Assembly: GCF_017573505.1 (NCBI RefSeq)
Contig: NZ_JAGEOJ010000017.1
Span: 124,001-188,000, forward strand
Origin: Actinomadura barringtoniae
GTDB taxonomy: Bacteria > Actinomycetota > Actinomycetes > Streptosporangiales > Streptosporangiaceae
Reading direction: 5' to 3'
Length of the DNA stretch: 64,000 nt
Below are positions 17,355-26,205 of the stretch, in pieces (the first letter of the stretch is position 1; each line of letters begins with the position of its first letter). The notes under the pieces were generated by a model. That model was not told the origin of the DNA. It ran no database searches and saw only the letters and a list, made by a program, of their open reading frames with translations. The position numbers and the translations under genes are program-made.

Positions 17355-19520
17355 TCAGCCCTCCTTGGAGTCGGCGGCGACCTTGTCGGCCAGGTGCGAG
17401 GGCAGCGGCTCGTACCGCAGGAAGACGCGGCTGAACGTGCCGGTGCCCTGCGACATGGACCGCAGGTCGATGGCGTACCGGATGATCTCCAGCTGCGGCA
17501 CCTCCGCCTTGATCATCGTGCGGCCGCCCGGCACCGCCTCCGAGCCGAGCACGCGCCCGCGCCGGGAGGTGAGGTCGGACATGACCGCGCCGACGTAGTC
17601 GTCGGCGATGAGGACGCCGACCTCGTCGACCGGTTCGAGCAGCAGGATCGGGACCTTGCCCGCCGCGTCCTTCAGCCCGAGCGCGCCCGCCGCCTGGAAG
17701 GCCATGTCGGAGGAGTCCACCGAGTGCGCCTTGCCGTCGCGCAGCGTGACCTTGATGTCGACCAGCGGGTAGCCCGCCGACACCCCGCGCTCCATCTGCT
17801 GCCGGACGCCCTTCTCGACCGACGGGATGAACTGGCGCGGGACCACGCCGCCGACGATCTTGTCGACGAACTCGAACCCGCCGCCGGAGCCCAGCGGCTC
17901 CACCTCGATGTGGCAGATGCCGTACTGGCCGTGCCCGCCGCTCTGCTTCACGTGCCGGCCGAGGCCGGGCGCGCTGCCGCCGAACGTCTCGCGCAGCGGA
18001 ACGCGCAGGTCGATCCGCTCGACCTCGACGCCGTAGCGGGTGCGCAGCCGCTCGATCAGGACGTCCGCGTGGGCCTCGCCCATGCACCACAGGACCAGCT
18101 GGCGGGTCTCGGAGTTGTTCTCCAGCCGCAGCGTCGGGTCCTCGGCGACCAGCCGGCCGAGCGCCTGGCTCAGCTTGTCCTCGTCGGCCTTGGAGTGCGC
18201 GCGGATCGCCACCGGCAGCAGCGGGTCGGGCATCGACCACGGCGCCATCAGCAGCGGCTCGTCGGCGGCCGACAGGGTGTCGCCGGTCTCGGCCCGGCTG
18301 AGCTTGGCGACGGCGACGATGTCGCCCGCGCCGCACGACGTCGACGTGCGCTGGGTCTTGCCGAGCGGTGAGGTGAGCGCGCCGACGCGCTCGTCGATGT
18401 CGTGGTCCTCGTGGCCGCGGTCGGCCAGGCCGTGTCCGGACACGTGCACGACGGTGTCGGGGCGCAGCGTTCCGGAGAACACCCTGACCAGCGAGATCCG
18501 CCCGACGTACGGGTCGGAGGTGGTCTTGACGACCTCCGCGACCAGCGGCCCCTCCTGCAGGCACTCGATCTGCTTGGACGGCCCGCCCGAGACCGCGGTG
18601 ACCGGCGGGATGCCGTGTTCGAGCGGCGACGGGAACGCCTGGGTGATGACCTCGAGCAGCTCGCGCATGCCGATGACCGGACCGGGGTGGTCGCCGTGCG
18701 GGACCGAGGTGGCGAGCACGGGATAGAACGTGCCCCGCGCCACCGCCGTCTCCAGGTCCTCGATGAGCGCCTTGACGTCGATCTCCTCACCGGACAGGTA
18801 CCGGTCCATGAGGGTCTCGTCTTCGCTCTCCTGGATGATCCCCTCGATCAGCGAGGCCCGCTGCTCGGCGATCTGGTCGGCGAACCGCGGGTCGGGCATG
18901 CACTCGACCGGGTCGCCGCCGGAGTAGTCGAAGCAGCGCTGGGTCAGCAGCCCGATGAGGCCGGTGACCTCCTCGCCAGACGTCGCGGGGAAGTAGCAGG
19001 GCAGCACGCCCTCGCCGAACGCGTCCTGGCAGCTGAGGACGACGTCGTCGAAGTCGCCCCGCTGCTGGTCGATCTTGGTGATCACGACCGCGCGCGGCAT
19101 GCCGACCGCGGCGCACTCCTCCCAGAGCATCCGGGTGAGGCCGTCGATGCCGTCCACCGCCGAGATCACGAACAGCGCCGCGTCGGCGGCGCGCAGGCCC
19201 GCCCGCAGGTCGCCGACGAAGTCGGCGTAGCCGGGGGTGTCGATCAGGTTGACCTTGATGTCGCCGTGCATGAACGGTGCGAGGGCGAGGTTGACCGAGC
19301 GCTGCTGGCGCACCTCCACCTCGTCGAAGTCGCTGACCGTCGTGCCCTCCTCGACACGGCCGGCCCGCTGGATCGTCCCGGTCTCGGCGAGCAGGGCCTC
19401 GACCAGCGTCGTCTTCCCCGCCCCGGAATGGCCGACCAGCGCGACGTTGCGCACCTTGTCGGGCGAGCCGGCCTCCGGTGCCCTGCCGGCGGCTCCCGGG
19501 TGTCCTCCTCTGTCGGCCAT
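17355..19520 (-). CDS. Elongation factor G-like GTPase (EF-G2 type)
   Basis: 721-residue translational GTPase. G1 is GHSGAGKT, the switch region includes DTPGYADF (G3), and TKID in VVITKIDQQ gives G4; domain 2, domain IV (GGHGQYGICHIEVEPL) and the C-terminal EF-G domain follow. It is the divergent EF-G paralog seen in actinobacteria (FusA2-like), not the rpsL-linked main EF-G. Its role is uncertain: ribosome recycling or rescue is possible. ATG 19520 is chosen over an upstream in-frame start because GAGGAGGTAGTC sits immediately before it. Confidence 0.9.
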   Translation of the reverse strand: MADRGGHPGAAGRAPEAGSPDKVRNVALVGHSGAGKTTLVEALLAETGTIQRAGRVEEGTTVSDFDEVEVRQQRSVNLALAPFMHGDIKVNLIDTPGYADFVGDLRAGLRAADAALFVISAVDGIDGLTRMLWEECAAVGMPRAVVITKIDQQRGDFDDVVLSCQDAFGEGVLPCYFPATSGEEVTGLIGLLTQRCFDYSGGDPVECMPDPRFADQIAEQRASLIEGIIQESEDETLMDRYLSGEEIDVKALIEDLETAVARGTFYPVLATSVPHGDHPGPVIGMRELLEVITQAFPSPLEHGIPPVTAVSGGPSKQIECLQEGPLVAEVVKTTSDPYVGRISLVRVFSGTLRPDTVVHVSGHGLADRGHEDHDIDERVGALTSPLGKTQRTSTSCGAGDIVAVAKLSRAETGDTLSAADEPLLMAPWSMPDPLLPVAIRAHSKADEDKLSQALGRLVAEDPTLRLENNSETRQLVLWCMGEAHADVLIERLRTRYGVEVERIDLRVPLRETFGGSAPGLGRHVKQSGGHGQYGICHIEVEPLGSGGGFEFVDKIVGGVVPRQFIPSVEKGVRQQMERGVSAGYPLVDIKVTLRDGKAHSVDSSDMAFQAAGALGLKDAAGKVPILLLEPVDEVGVLIADDYVGAVMSDLTSRRGRVLGSEAVPGGRTMIKAEVPQLEIIRYAIDLRSMSQGTGTFSRVFLRYEPLPSHLADKVAADSKEG

Positions 19521-19818
19521 GACTACCTCCTCGGACGGGCCCTCGCGTGCGGCCCGTGCGCGCAGTTGTCGCGCCCGGCCCGTGCGGGTCGGGCTCGCGT
19601 CCGAGTGCGGCGCCATGGCGTGACCGGCGTCACACCCGTGTCATCACCATTTCCCGTGACGGCCAGGATCTCAAGGGGTGAGCTTCAACTACCCGTCATC
19701 TCTTTCCACCCGTACCGGGATCTACGCCCTGCCTCCGCCACCTTTGAGCACCTGGCGCACTACGATGGCTGCGCTCGGTCGGCGGGCGCCCCCAAAGAAA
19801 ATCTGAGAACGGACGGCG

Positions 19819-20496
19819 ATGCTCAACAAAGTACGGCCCGCGCTGGGGCGTGTCCTCACCCCCATCGGGAAGGCGGTCGCGCGGACCGGGATCACGCCCA
19901 ACGCCGTCACGATCATCGGCACGGTCGGCGTGGTCGCCGGCGCGATCGGCTGGTTCCCGCACCAGGAGTACTTCTGGGGCACGATGGTCATCACCGCGTT
20001 CGTGCTGTTCGACATGCTCGACGGCGCGGTCGCCCGGGTCACCGGCAAGATCTCCAAGTTCGGCGCGTTCCTCGACTCGACCATGGACCGGATCGCCGAC
20101 GCCGCGATCTTCTCCGGCCTGATGATCGGCCTCTACCGCGAGGGCGACCGGGACACGCTCGCCGCGCTGGCGCTCTACTGCATGGTCGCCGGCGTCGTGA
20201 CCTCCTATGCCAAGGCCCGCGCCGAGAGCCTCGGCTACACCTGCAACGTCGGCATCGCCGAACGCGCCGAGCGCACCATCCTCGTGCTCGTGGCGACCGG
20301 CCTCGACGGCCTCGGCGTCCCCTACGTGCTGGCCGCCGGGCTCGTGGTGCTCGCCGTGCTCAGCACGATCACGGTCGGCCAGCGGCTCGGCACGGTCTAC
20401 AAGCAGGCGCAGGCGGAACAGAAGCCGAAGACCGAGTCGCAAGGGTCACAGGAGTCCCCCCGGACCGAGGAGTCATCCGCGGAGTCGCGCACATGA
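19819..20496 (+). CDS. pgsA: CDP-alcohol phosphatidyltransferase (phosphatidylinositol phosphate synthase)
   Basis: 225-residue integral membrane enzyme. The CDP-alcohol transferase signature D-x2-DG-x2-AR-x8-G-x3-D-x3-D is complete within residues 54-81 (DMLDGAVAR, then GAFLDSTMD). Gene order pgsA-patA-pimA, with four-base overlaps, identifies it as the actinobacterial PIP synthase, which joins CDP-diacylglycerol to inositol-1-phosphate at the membrane as the first step toward phosphatidylinositol mannosides. The C-terminus is a hydrophilic Gln/Glu/Ser tail. It heads the PIM operon. Confidence 0.92.
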   Translation: MLNKVRPALGRVLTPIGKAVARTGITPNAVTIIGTVGVVAGAIGWFPHQEYFWGTMVITAFVLFDMLDGAVARVTGKISKFGAFLDSTMDRIADAAIFSGLMIGLYREGDRDTLAALALYCMVAGVVTSYAKARAESLGYTCNVGIAERAERTILVLVATGLDGLGVPYVLAAGLVVLAVLSTITVGQRLGTVYKQAQAEQKPKTESQGSQESPRTEESSAESRT

Positions 20497-21398
20497 ACCT
20501 GCCCTTGCAGGACGAGGTCATGGACGCCGCGTACGCGATGGGCTGGACCGTGGTCCGCAAGATGCCCGAACGCACCGCGCGGCTGGCGTTCAACGCCCTG
20601 GCCGACCGCACCTGGCAGCAGCACGGCGGGCGGGTGAAGCAGCTGGAGAAGAACCTGTGCCGGGTGCTGGGCAAGGACGCCGTCGACGACGAGGTCCGCC
20701 TCCTGAGCAAGAAGGTCATGCGCTCGTACTTCCGTTACTGGCTGGAGGTCTTCCGGCTGCCGGAGTACGACAAGGACCGCATCGTCGGCAAGATGCGGGT
20801 CACCGGCCACGAGAAGCTCTTCGGCACCCTCGACTCGGGTCGCGGCGCGGTGCTGGCGCTGCCCCACATGGGCAACTACGAGCAGGCGGGCGCGTGGCTG
20901 GTGCACAGCGGCTACCCGTTCACCACCGTCGCCGAACGGCTGAAGCCCGAGTCGCTGTTCGACCGGTTCGTGGAGTTCCGCGAGGGCCTGGGCATGGAGG
21001 TGCTCCCGCACAAGGGCGCCTCGGCGTTCGGGCGGATGGCCCAGCGGCTGCGTTCCGGCAGGCCGGTCTGCCTGGTCGTCGACCGCGACCTGACCGAGAG
21101 CGGCATCGACGTCGAGTTCTTCGGGCGGACCGCCCGCATGCCGGCCGTCTCCGCGGCGCTCTGCGTTCAGACCGGTGCGGCGCTTTTCCCGGTGACCCTT
21201 TGGTACGAGGGCGAATACTGGGGAGCACGGGTCCACGACGAGATCCCGGTACCGGACGAGGGCGGCAGACAGGAGAAGATCCAGGTCATGACCCAGGAGC
21301 TCGCGCGCGCCTTCCAGGAGGGCATCGCCGCGCATCCGGAGGACTGGCACATGCTCCAGAAGGTGTGGGTGGAGGACTTGGCGGGGGCCGGCCGGTGA
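20493..21398 (+). CDS. Phosphatidylinositol mannoside acyltransferase (PatA-like)
   Basis: 301-residue lysophospholipid acyltransferase-like protein of the HtrB/LpxL superfamily. The catalytic HX4-acid motif appears as LPHMGNYEQAG, with Glu in the acidic place; SGIDVEFFGRTARMPA and ALFPVTLWYEG are further family segments. In mycobacteria PatA acylates a mannose of PIM1/PIM2 on the cytosolic face. The ATG overlaps the pgsA stop (ATGA) and its stop overlaps the pimA GTG, so the three are co-translated. Confidence 0.88.
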   Translation: MNLPLQDEVMDAAYAMGWTVVRKMPERTARLAFNALADRTWQQHGGRVKQLEKNLCRVLGKDAVDDEVRLLSKKVMRSYFRYWLEVFRLPEYDKDRIVGKMRVTGHEKLFGTLDSGRGAVLALPHMGNYEQAGAWLVHSGYPFTTVAERLKPESLFDRFVEFREGLGMEVLPHKGASAFGRMAQRLRSGRPVCLVVDRDLTESGIDVEFFGRTARMPAVSAALCVQTGAALFPVTLWYEGEYWGARVHDEIPVPDEGGRQEKIQVMTQELARAFQEGIAAHPEDWHMLQKVWVEDLAGAGR

Positions 21399-22633
21399 AG
21401 GTCGGGATCGTCTGCCCGTACACCTGGAACGTCCCCGGCGGTGTGCAGCAGCACATCCGCGACCTGGCCGAGGCGCTGATCGGCTTCGGCCACCACGTGT
21501 CGGTGATGACGCCCGCCGACGACGACGCCCCGCTGCCGCCGTACGTGGTGTCGGCCGGCCGGGCCGTCCCGGTTCCCTACAACGGCTCGGTGGCGCGGCT
21601 GGCGTTCGGCTTCCTGTCGGCGGGCCGCGTCCGGCGCTGGATCAACGAGGGCGAGTTCGACGTGCTGCACGTGCACGAGCCCGCCGCGCCGTCGCTCGGG
21701 CTGCTGGCCTGCTGGGCGGCCGACGGCCCGATCGTCGGCACCTTCCACGCCTCGTACGAGAAGTCGCGCGTGGTCTCGGTGACCGCGCCGATTCTGCAGA
21801 GCGCCCTGGAGAAGATCACCGGCCGGATCGCGGTGTCCGAGGCCGCCCGCAAGACCCTGGTCGCCCACCTGGGCGGCGACGCCGTGCTGATCCCGAACGG
21901 GGTGGCGACCGAGCGCTACGCGATGGCCGAGCCGCTGCCGGGCTGGCCGGGGCGCCTCGAGGGCGACCACCGGCGAAGCCCTCTCCCCGCCCCGCCGGGG
22001 GGTGTGGGGGGTCGTCCCCCCTCGGGCAACGCCGATGGCGACCAGAGCCGTTCCGGGGGCGGGACGCTGGGCTTCCTCGGGCGGATGGACGAGCCGCGCA
22101 AGGGGCTGCAGGTGCTGCTCAAGGCGTTCGAGATCCTCGGCCGCCAGCGGCCGGGCCTGCGGCTGCTGGTCGCCGGTCCCGGCGACGCCGACGACGCGAT
22201 CGCCAAGGTCTCGCACGAGCTGCGCGACCGGGTCGTGCTGCTCGGCATGGTGAGCGAGGAGGACAAGATCCGCGCCTACCACTCGGTGGACGTCTTCGTG
22301 GCGCCCAACCTCGGCGGCGAGAGCTTCGGCATCGTGCTCGCCGAGGCGATGTCGGCGGGCGCGCCGATCCTGGCCAGCGACATCGAGGCGTTCGACCGGG
22401 TGCTGCTCGGCGGCAGGGCGGGTGCGCTCTTCCCCGTGGGAGAACCCGAGGCCCTCGCCGCGGCGGCGGGGGAGCTGCTGGACGATCCGGCCCGGCGCAA
22501 GCACCTGTCGGCGGAGGCACGGGCCGCCGTGCGCGCCTACGACTGGTCCTCGGTGGCCAGGGACGTCCTGCGGGTGTACGAGACGGTCGCGCTCGGCAGC
22601 GGCGGGGTCGTCGAGTCCGGCGCCCTGGCTTGA
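21395..22633 (+). CDS. pimA: Phosphatidylinositol mannosyltransferase with an in-frame repeat insertion
   Basis: 412-residue GT4 glycosyltransferase that transfers mannose from GDP-mannose to phosphatidylinositol. It starts VKVGIVCPYTWNVPGGVQQH, has LHVHEPAAPS and GTFHAS in the acceptor domain, and the donor EX7E motif GGESFGIVLAEAMSAG. Between the two domains, after the GW at about residue 187, there is a stretch of about 35-40 low-complexity residues (Arg/Pro/Gly/Ser/Asp, 21961-22066) before GTLGFLGRMDEPRKG. Other PimA proteins, as remembered, join these segments with only a few residues. The insert is encoded by a palindromic GC-rich repeat. It lies in the interdomain linker, so activity may be retained. 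Confidence 0.9.
   Translation: MKVGIVCPYTWNVPGGVQQHIRDLAEALIGFGHHVSVMTPADDDAPLPPYVVSAGRAVPVPYNGSVARLAFGFLSAGRVRRWINEGEFDVLHVHEPAAPSLGLLACWAADGPIVGTFHASYEKSRVVSVTAPILQSALEKITGRIAVSEAARKTLVAHLGGDAVLIPNGVATERYAMAEPLPGWPGRLEGDHRRSPLPAPPGGVGGRPPSGNADGDQSRSGGGTLGFLGRMDEPRKGLQVLLKAFEILGRQRPGLRLLVAGPGDADDAIAKVSHELRDRVVLLGMVSEEDKIRAYHSVDVFVAPNLGGESFGIVLAEAMSAGAPILASDIEAFDRVLLGGRAGALFPVGEPEALAAAAGELLDDPARRKHLSAEARAAVRAYDWSSVARDVLRVYETVALGSGGVVESGALA
21981..22021 (+). repeat. GC-rich palindromic repeat inside pimA (copy 1)
   Basis: The sequence contains TCCCCGC, five bases, CGGGGGGT and then the palindrome GGGGGGTCGTCCCCCC. The same series, with small spacing changes, occurs in reverse orientation at 42815-42852. 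Here it is read through in frame as part of PimA. Confidence 0.65.
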
Positions 22634-22647
22634 TGAGGAGCTGAGCG

Positions 22648-23184
22648 GTGTTCCCCGACTGGATCATCGACGTGCTCTTCTGGGTCGCCGTCGTCTTCCT
22701 GATCGGCGTCTACGTCTCCTGGCGTGCGACCCGGCTGGACCGGCTGCACGTGCGCGTCGAGACGGCGAGGGCGGCGCTGGACGCCGCCCTCGTCCGGCGG
22801 GCCGCGGTCGCCCTGGAGCTGGCCGCCTCGCATCTGCTCGACCCGGCGACCAGCCTCGTACTGGCCACGGCGGCGCATGAGGCGCGGACCGCCGACTCCG
22901 ACAATCGCGAGTTCGCCGAGAGTGACCTGTCGCGGGCCTTGCGCGCGGTGGTCGACCAGCCCGACTTCGCCGTGACCCTGGAGGCCAGGGGCAACGGCCA
23001 GGCCGTTCTGGAGGAGCTCGGGGCCGCCGCGGCCAAGGTCGCCTACGCGCGGCGCTTCTACAACGACGCTGTGTCAGCGGCCCGGATCGCCCGCCGGAAG
23101 TTTCTCATCCGCGTGTTGCCCCTGGCAGGACGGGCTCCCGTACCGGGCTTTTTCGAGATAGACGACGATCCACCCAAGCTGTAA
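22648..23184 (+). CDS. LemA-like small membrane protein (hypothetical)
   Basis: 178 residues. One N-terminal membrane segment (IIDVLFWVAVVFLIGVYVSW) is followed by a helical cytosolic or external domain ending in AKVAYARRFYNDAV and a hydrophobic/Pro segment. The YARRFYNDAV wording resembles the LemA family (ARRRYNDAVRDYN), but the family identity is tentative. It begins with GTG 15 bases after pimA and is probably in the same operon; mycobacteria also have an uncharacterised membrane protein after pimA. Confidence 0.6.
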   Translation: MFPDWIIDVLFWVAVVFLIGVYVSWRATRLDRLHVRVETARAALDAALVRRAAVALELAASHLLDPATSLVLATAAHEARTADSDNREFAESDLSRALRAVVDQPDFAVTLEARGNGQAVLEELGAAAAKVAYARRFYNDAVSAARIARRKFLIRVLPLAGRAPVPGFFEIDDDPPKL

Positions 23185-23228
23185 GCCACTCCCTGTAACC
23201 TCTGGCGGGTCACCGGCAGAAAGGGTGA

Positions 23229-24263
23229 ATGGTGCGAACCGCATGGAACGGGACCGTCCAGGGTCGGGCGGCGGCGGTGCTGGGGGTCGTCGCGCTCGGC
23301 GGCGCGCTGGCCGCGTGCTCGAGCTCGGACAAGCACAAGACCGCCACGCCGTCGAGTCCAGAGGCGCCGCCGGCCAGCGAGACGCCCGCGCCCACCACCC
23401 ATCCGTTCAACGGCGGCAAGACCGGCCTGAAGAACCCCGTCCTCGCGGTCAAGGTCGAGAACACCCGCTCCTCGATGCCCCAGGCGGGCGTCAAGGACGC
23501 CGACATCGTCTACGTCGAGCAGGTCGAGGGCGGCGAGACCCGGCTGATGGCGATCTTCTCGTCCAAGCTCCCCAAGCGGGTCGGCGCGGTCCGCAGCGCG
23601 CGCATCTCCGACCTGCACATCCTCCCGCAGTTCGGCAAGCCCGCCTTCGCGTTCTCGGGCGTCCAGCCCGCGATGAAGAAGTACATCCGCCGGGCGCCGG
23701 TCTTCGACATCTCCCAGGACAACGGCGGTTCGGCGTACTACCGCTACGGCGAGCACCCGATCCCCTACAACCTGTTCGCCAACCCCAAGGACCTGCTCAA
23801 GCAGGCGCCGAAGGCGACCGGGCCGCGCGACATCGGCTTCACGTTCGGGCCGGCGCCCGACGGCGGCAAGCCGATCAAGAACTTCACCGCCAAGTGGCCC
23901 GCCACCACGATGGGCTTCTCCTGGTCGGCCAAGCAGAACCGCTGGCTCACCTCGTTCAACGGACGGCCGGACATGGCCCGCGAGGGCGGGCAGCTGGGCG
24001 GCAAGACCGTCGTCGTCCAGCAGGTCAAGACGACCCGGTCGCAGTTCAAGGACGTGCTCGGCGCCTACACCCCGCTGATCAAGTCCGTCGGAACGGGCAA
24101 GGCCACCGTCCTGCGCGACGGCAAGGCCTTCGACGCCCAGTGGTCGCGGCCCTCGGAGGACAAGGGCACGACCTACACCACCCCCGACGGCAAGCCGCTG
24201 AACTTCCCGCCCGGCCAGGTCTGGGTCGTGCTGGTCAACGAGGGCAAGCCCTACATGCCGTAA
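23229..24263 (+). CDS. DUF3048 (YerB-like) lipoprotein
   Basis: 344-residue secreted lipoprotein. The signal peptide ends in the lipobox ALAAC (Cys30), followed by a Ser/Pro/Thr linker. The two DUF3048 segments are clear: VENTRSSMPQAGVKDADIVY with VGAVRSARISDLHI, and a C-terminal part (GKATVLRDGKAFDAQWSRP). Function is unknown in the family, whose Bacillus member is YerB. The ATG at 23229 follows AAAGGGTGA. It has no coupling to the flanking genes. Confidence 0.88.
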   Translation: MVRTAWNGTVQGRAAAVLGVVALGGALAACSSSDKHKTATPSSPEAPPASETPAPTTHPFNGGKTGLKNPVLAVKVENTRSSMPQAGVKDADIVYVEQVEGGETRLMAIFSSKLPKRVGAVRSARISDLHILPQFGKPAFAFSGVQPAMKKYIRRAPVFDISQDNGGSAYYRYGEHPIPYNLFANPKDLLKQAPKATGPRDIGFTFGPAPDGGKPIKNFTAKWPATTMGFSWSAKQNRWLTSFNGRPDMAREGGQLGGKTVVVQQVKTTRSQFKDVLGAYTPLIKSVGTGKATVLRDGKAFDAQWSRPSEDKGTTYTTPDGKPLNFPPGQVWVVLVNEGKPYMP

Positions 24264-24358
24264 GAGGCCCCCTGCGTGTCCTGACACTGTGCCGGGTCGA
24301 GATGCGGCGGGAGCAGGCAATATCATGGAGACATATCCGTCGTCCGTTCATGTGAGGA

Positions 24359-25282
24359 ATGCCCGTGTCCGCTGCAAGTTCCGTCCCTGAGAACACCACT
24401 CCCGCGACCGGCACCGCCCGGGTGAAGCGCGGCATGGCGGAGATGCTCAAGGGCGGCGTGATCATGGACGTCGTCACGCCCGAGCAGGCGAAGATCGCCG
24501 AGGACGCCGGCGCCGTGGCCGTCATGGCCCTGGAGCGCGTCCCCGCCGACATCCGCGCCGAGGGCGGCATCTCCCGGATGAGCGACCCGGACATGATCGA
24601 CGGCATCATCAACGCCGTCTCGATCCCGGTCATGGCCAAGGCGCGCATCGGGCACTTCGTCGAGGCTCAGGTGATCCAGGCGCTCGGCGTCGACTACATC
24701 GACGAGTCCGAGGTGCTGACCCCGGCCGACTACGAGAACCACATCGACAAGTGGGCCTTCACCGTGCCGTTCGTGTGCGGTGCCACCAACCTGGGCGAGG
24801 CCCTGCGCCGCATCACCGAGGGAGCGGCCATGATCCGCTCCAAGGGTGAGGCCGGCACCGGCGACGTCTCCAACGCCACCACCCACATGCGCAAGATCCG
24901 CGGCGAGATCCGCAAGCTGCAGGGCCTGCCCGAGGACGAGCTGTACGTGGCCGCCAAGGAGCTCCAGGCCCCGTACGAGCTGGTCAAGGAGGTGGCGCAG
25001 GCCGGCAAGCTGCCGGTCGTGCTGTTCACCGCCGGCGGCATCGCCACCCCGGCCGACGCCGCGATGATGATGCAGCTGGGCGCCGAGGGCGTGTTCGTCG
25101 GCTCGGGGATCTTCAAGTCCGGCAACCCGTCCCAGCGCGCCGAGGCCATCGTGAAGGCCACCACCTTCCACGACGACCCCGACGTGATCGCCAAGGTCTC
25201 GCGCGGGCTCGGCGACGCGATGGTCGGCATCAACGTCGCCTCGCTCGGCGAGGACCAGAAGTTCGCCCACCGCGGCTGGTAG
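24359..25282 (+). CDS. pdxS: Pyridoxal 5'-phosphate synthase subunit PdxS
   Basis: 307-residue (beta/alpha)8 synthase subunit. Near-invariant PdxS segments are present: KGGVIMDVVTPEQAKIAEDAG, ALERVPADIRAEGG, SRMSDPDMI, VMAKARIGHFVEAQ with the Schiff-base lysine, and FTAGGIATPADAAMMMQLGAEG near the end. It condenses ribose 5-phosphate, glyceraldehyde 3-phosphate and ammonia to PLP; ammonia comes from PdxT, encoded about 0.9 kb downstream with one gene between. GTGAGGA precedes the ATG. A strong terminator hairpin follows. Confidence 0.97.
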   Translation: MPVSAASSVPENTTPATGTARVKRGMAEMLKGGVIMDVVTPEQAKIAEDAGAVAVMALERVPADIRAEGGISRMSDPDMIDGIINAVSIPVMAKARIGHFVEAQVIQALGVDYIDESEVLTPADYENHIDKWAFTVPFVCGATNLGEALRRITEGAAMIRSKGEAGTGDVSNATTHMRKIRGEIRKLQGLPEDELYVAAKELQAPYELVKEVAQAGKLPVVLFTAGGIATPADAAMMMQLGAEGVFVGSGIFKSGNPSQRAEAIVKATTFHDDPDVIAKVSRGLGDAMVGINVASLGEDQKFAHRGW

Positions 25283-25365
25283 GCCCTTAAGGCCCACGGG
25301 TAAGGCCCACCAGTCCGCCCGGATACCGCACAGGATTCGGAAGCGACACGCCGTTCGATCAGAGG

Positions 25366-25395
25366 TAACCGCCCGGTCCGGTGACCGGGCGGTTA
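25366..25395 (+). terminator. Intrinsic terminator after pdxS
   Basis: A perfect 13-bp stem (25366-25378 with 25383-25395), 4-base loop CGGT, followed by CTTTTCG. This is one of the few terminators in the window with a recognisable U-tract. It separates pdxS from the hypothetical gene and pdxT. Confidence 0.75.
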
Positions 25396-25484
25396 CTTTT
25401 CGCCGCCCCTCCACAGCGGTGGCAGGTAAGGATTACGCTTACCGCGCGGTCGATGCGGCGGCTCGACCGCGGGAGGGGACGAAC

Positions 25485-26099
25485 ATGGGTTGGTCGGTCG
25501 CGCTCGCCTGCGCGAGCGTCGGGGAACCTGCCGAGGTGTTCCAACCGGGTCTGAAGCCCGATCCGGAGGCGGCGGCGAGCCTGGCCCACGGGCTGTATCC
25601 AGCGGCGACCCTGGTGGAGACCGGCGACACGGTTCTGGACTTCGCGCTCTGGCCGTACGAGGACGAACTGTTCGTCGGGGTCTATGACAAGGCCCTGCTG
25701 CTGTGCGACCGGCGGCTGTTCTGCCTGGACGACGACGCCCGCCGGATCGCCGACACCGCGGCGGCGGCGCTGCCCGGCGCGTCCTGCGGCGTGCTGGTCC
25801 TGCACAGCGTGATCTCCGGCTGCTGGTTCCGCTGGTACGAGGCGGGCGCCCTGCTCCGGGACGTCTTCGTGACGGCCGAGGACGGCGTGGTGGTCGACCA
25901 GGGCACCCGGCTGCCCGCCGAGGAGCCGTTCTGGAAGGGCATCGACGGCGGCACGCCCGACGTTCCGCTGCCGTTCGACACCGAGGAGTTCGGGCTGGCG
26001 CTGGCCGCCTCGTGCATGTTCGGGCGCAAGATCGCCGAGCGCGGCGAGGACGGCTTCCTGCCGATGGAGTTGCCGCTGCGCCGCTTCAAGCTCTGCTGA
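25485..26099 (+). CDS. Hypothetical protein (possibly DUF6928-like)
   Basis: 204 residues, soluble, no signal peptide or membrane segment. It starts MGWSVALACASVGEPAEVF and includes TVLDFALWPYEDELFVGVYDKALL, a tract ASCGVLVLHSVISGCWFRWYE, and an acidic central part. The layout recalls actinobacterial DUF6928 proteins, but I cannot confirm it. ATG 25485 is preferred over an upstream start because GGGAGGGG lies just before it. It sits between pdxS and pdxT; since a terminator follows pdxS it has its own transcript. No link to vitamin B6 can be claimed. Confidence 0.6.
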   Translation: MGWSVALACASVGEPAEVFQPGLKPDPEAAASLAHGLYPAATLVETGDTVLDFALWPYEDELFVGVYDKALLLCDRRLFCLDDDARRIADTAAAALPGASCGVLVLHSVISGCWFRWYEAGALLRDVFVTAEDGVVVDQGTRLPAEEPFWKGIDGGTPDVPLPFDTEEFGLALAASCMFGRKIAERGEDGFLPMELPLRRFKLC

Positions 26100-26205
26100 A
26101 GCCCTCGCCGATACCCGGCCACACCCCCTGATATGGGAAGATCGGCGGGCGTCGGGGCGTTGTAACGGATGTTCCCCGTGCAGACTCCCCGGAAGGGTTT
26201 CATTC

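Noticed and set aside
21395..22633. pimA as a pseudogene because of the inserted repeat
   Set aside because: The frame is open through the insertion and both catalytic domains keep their motifs; the insert is in the linker.
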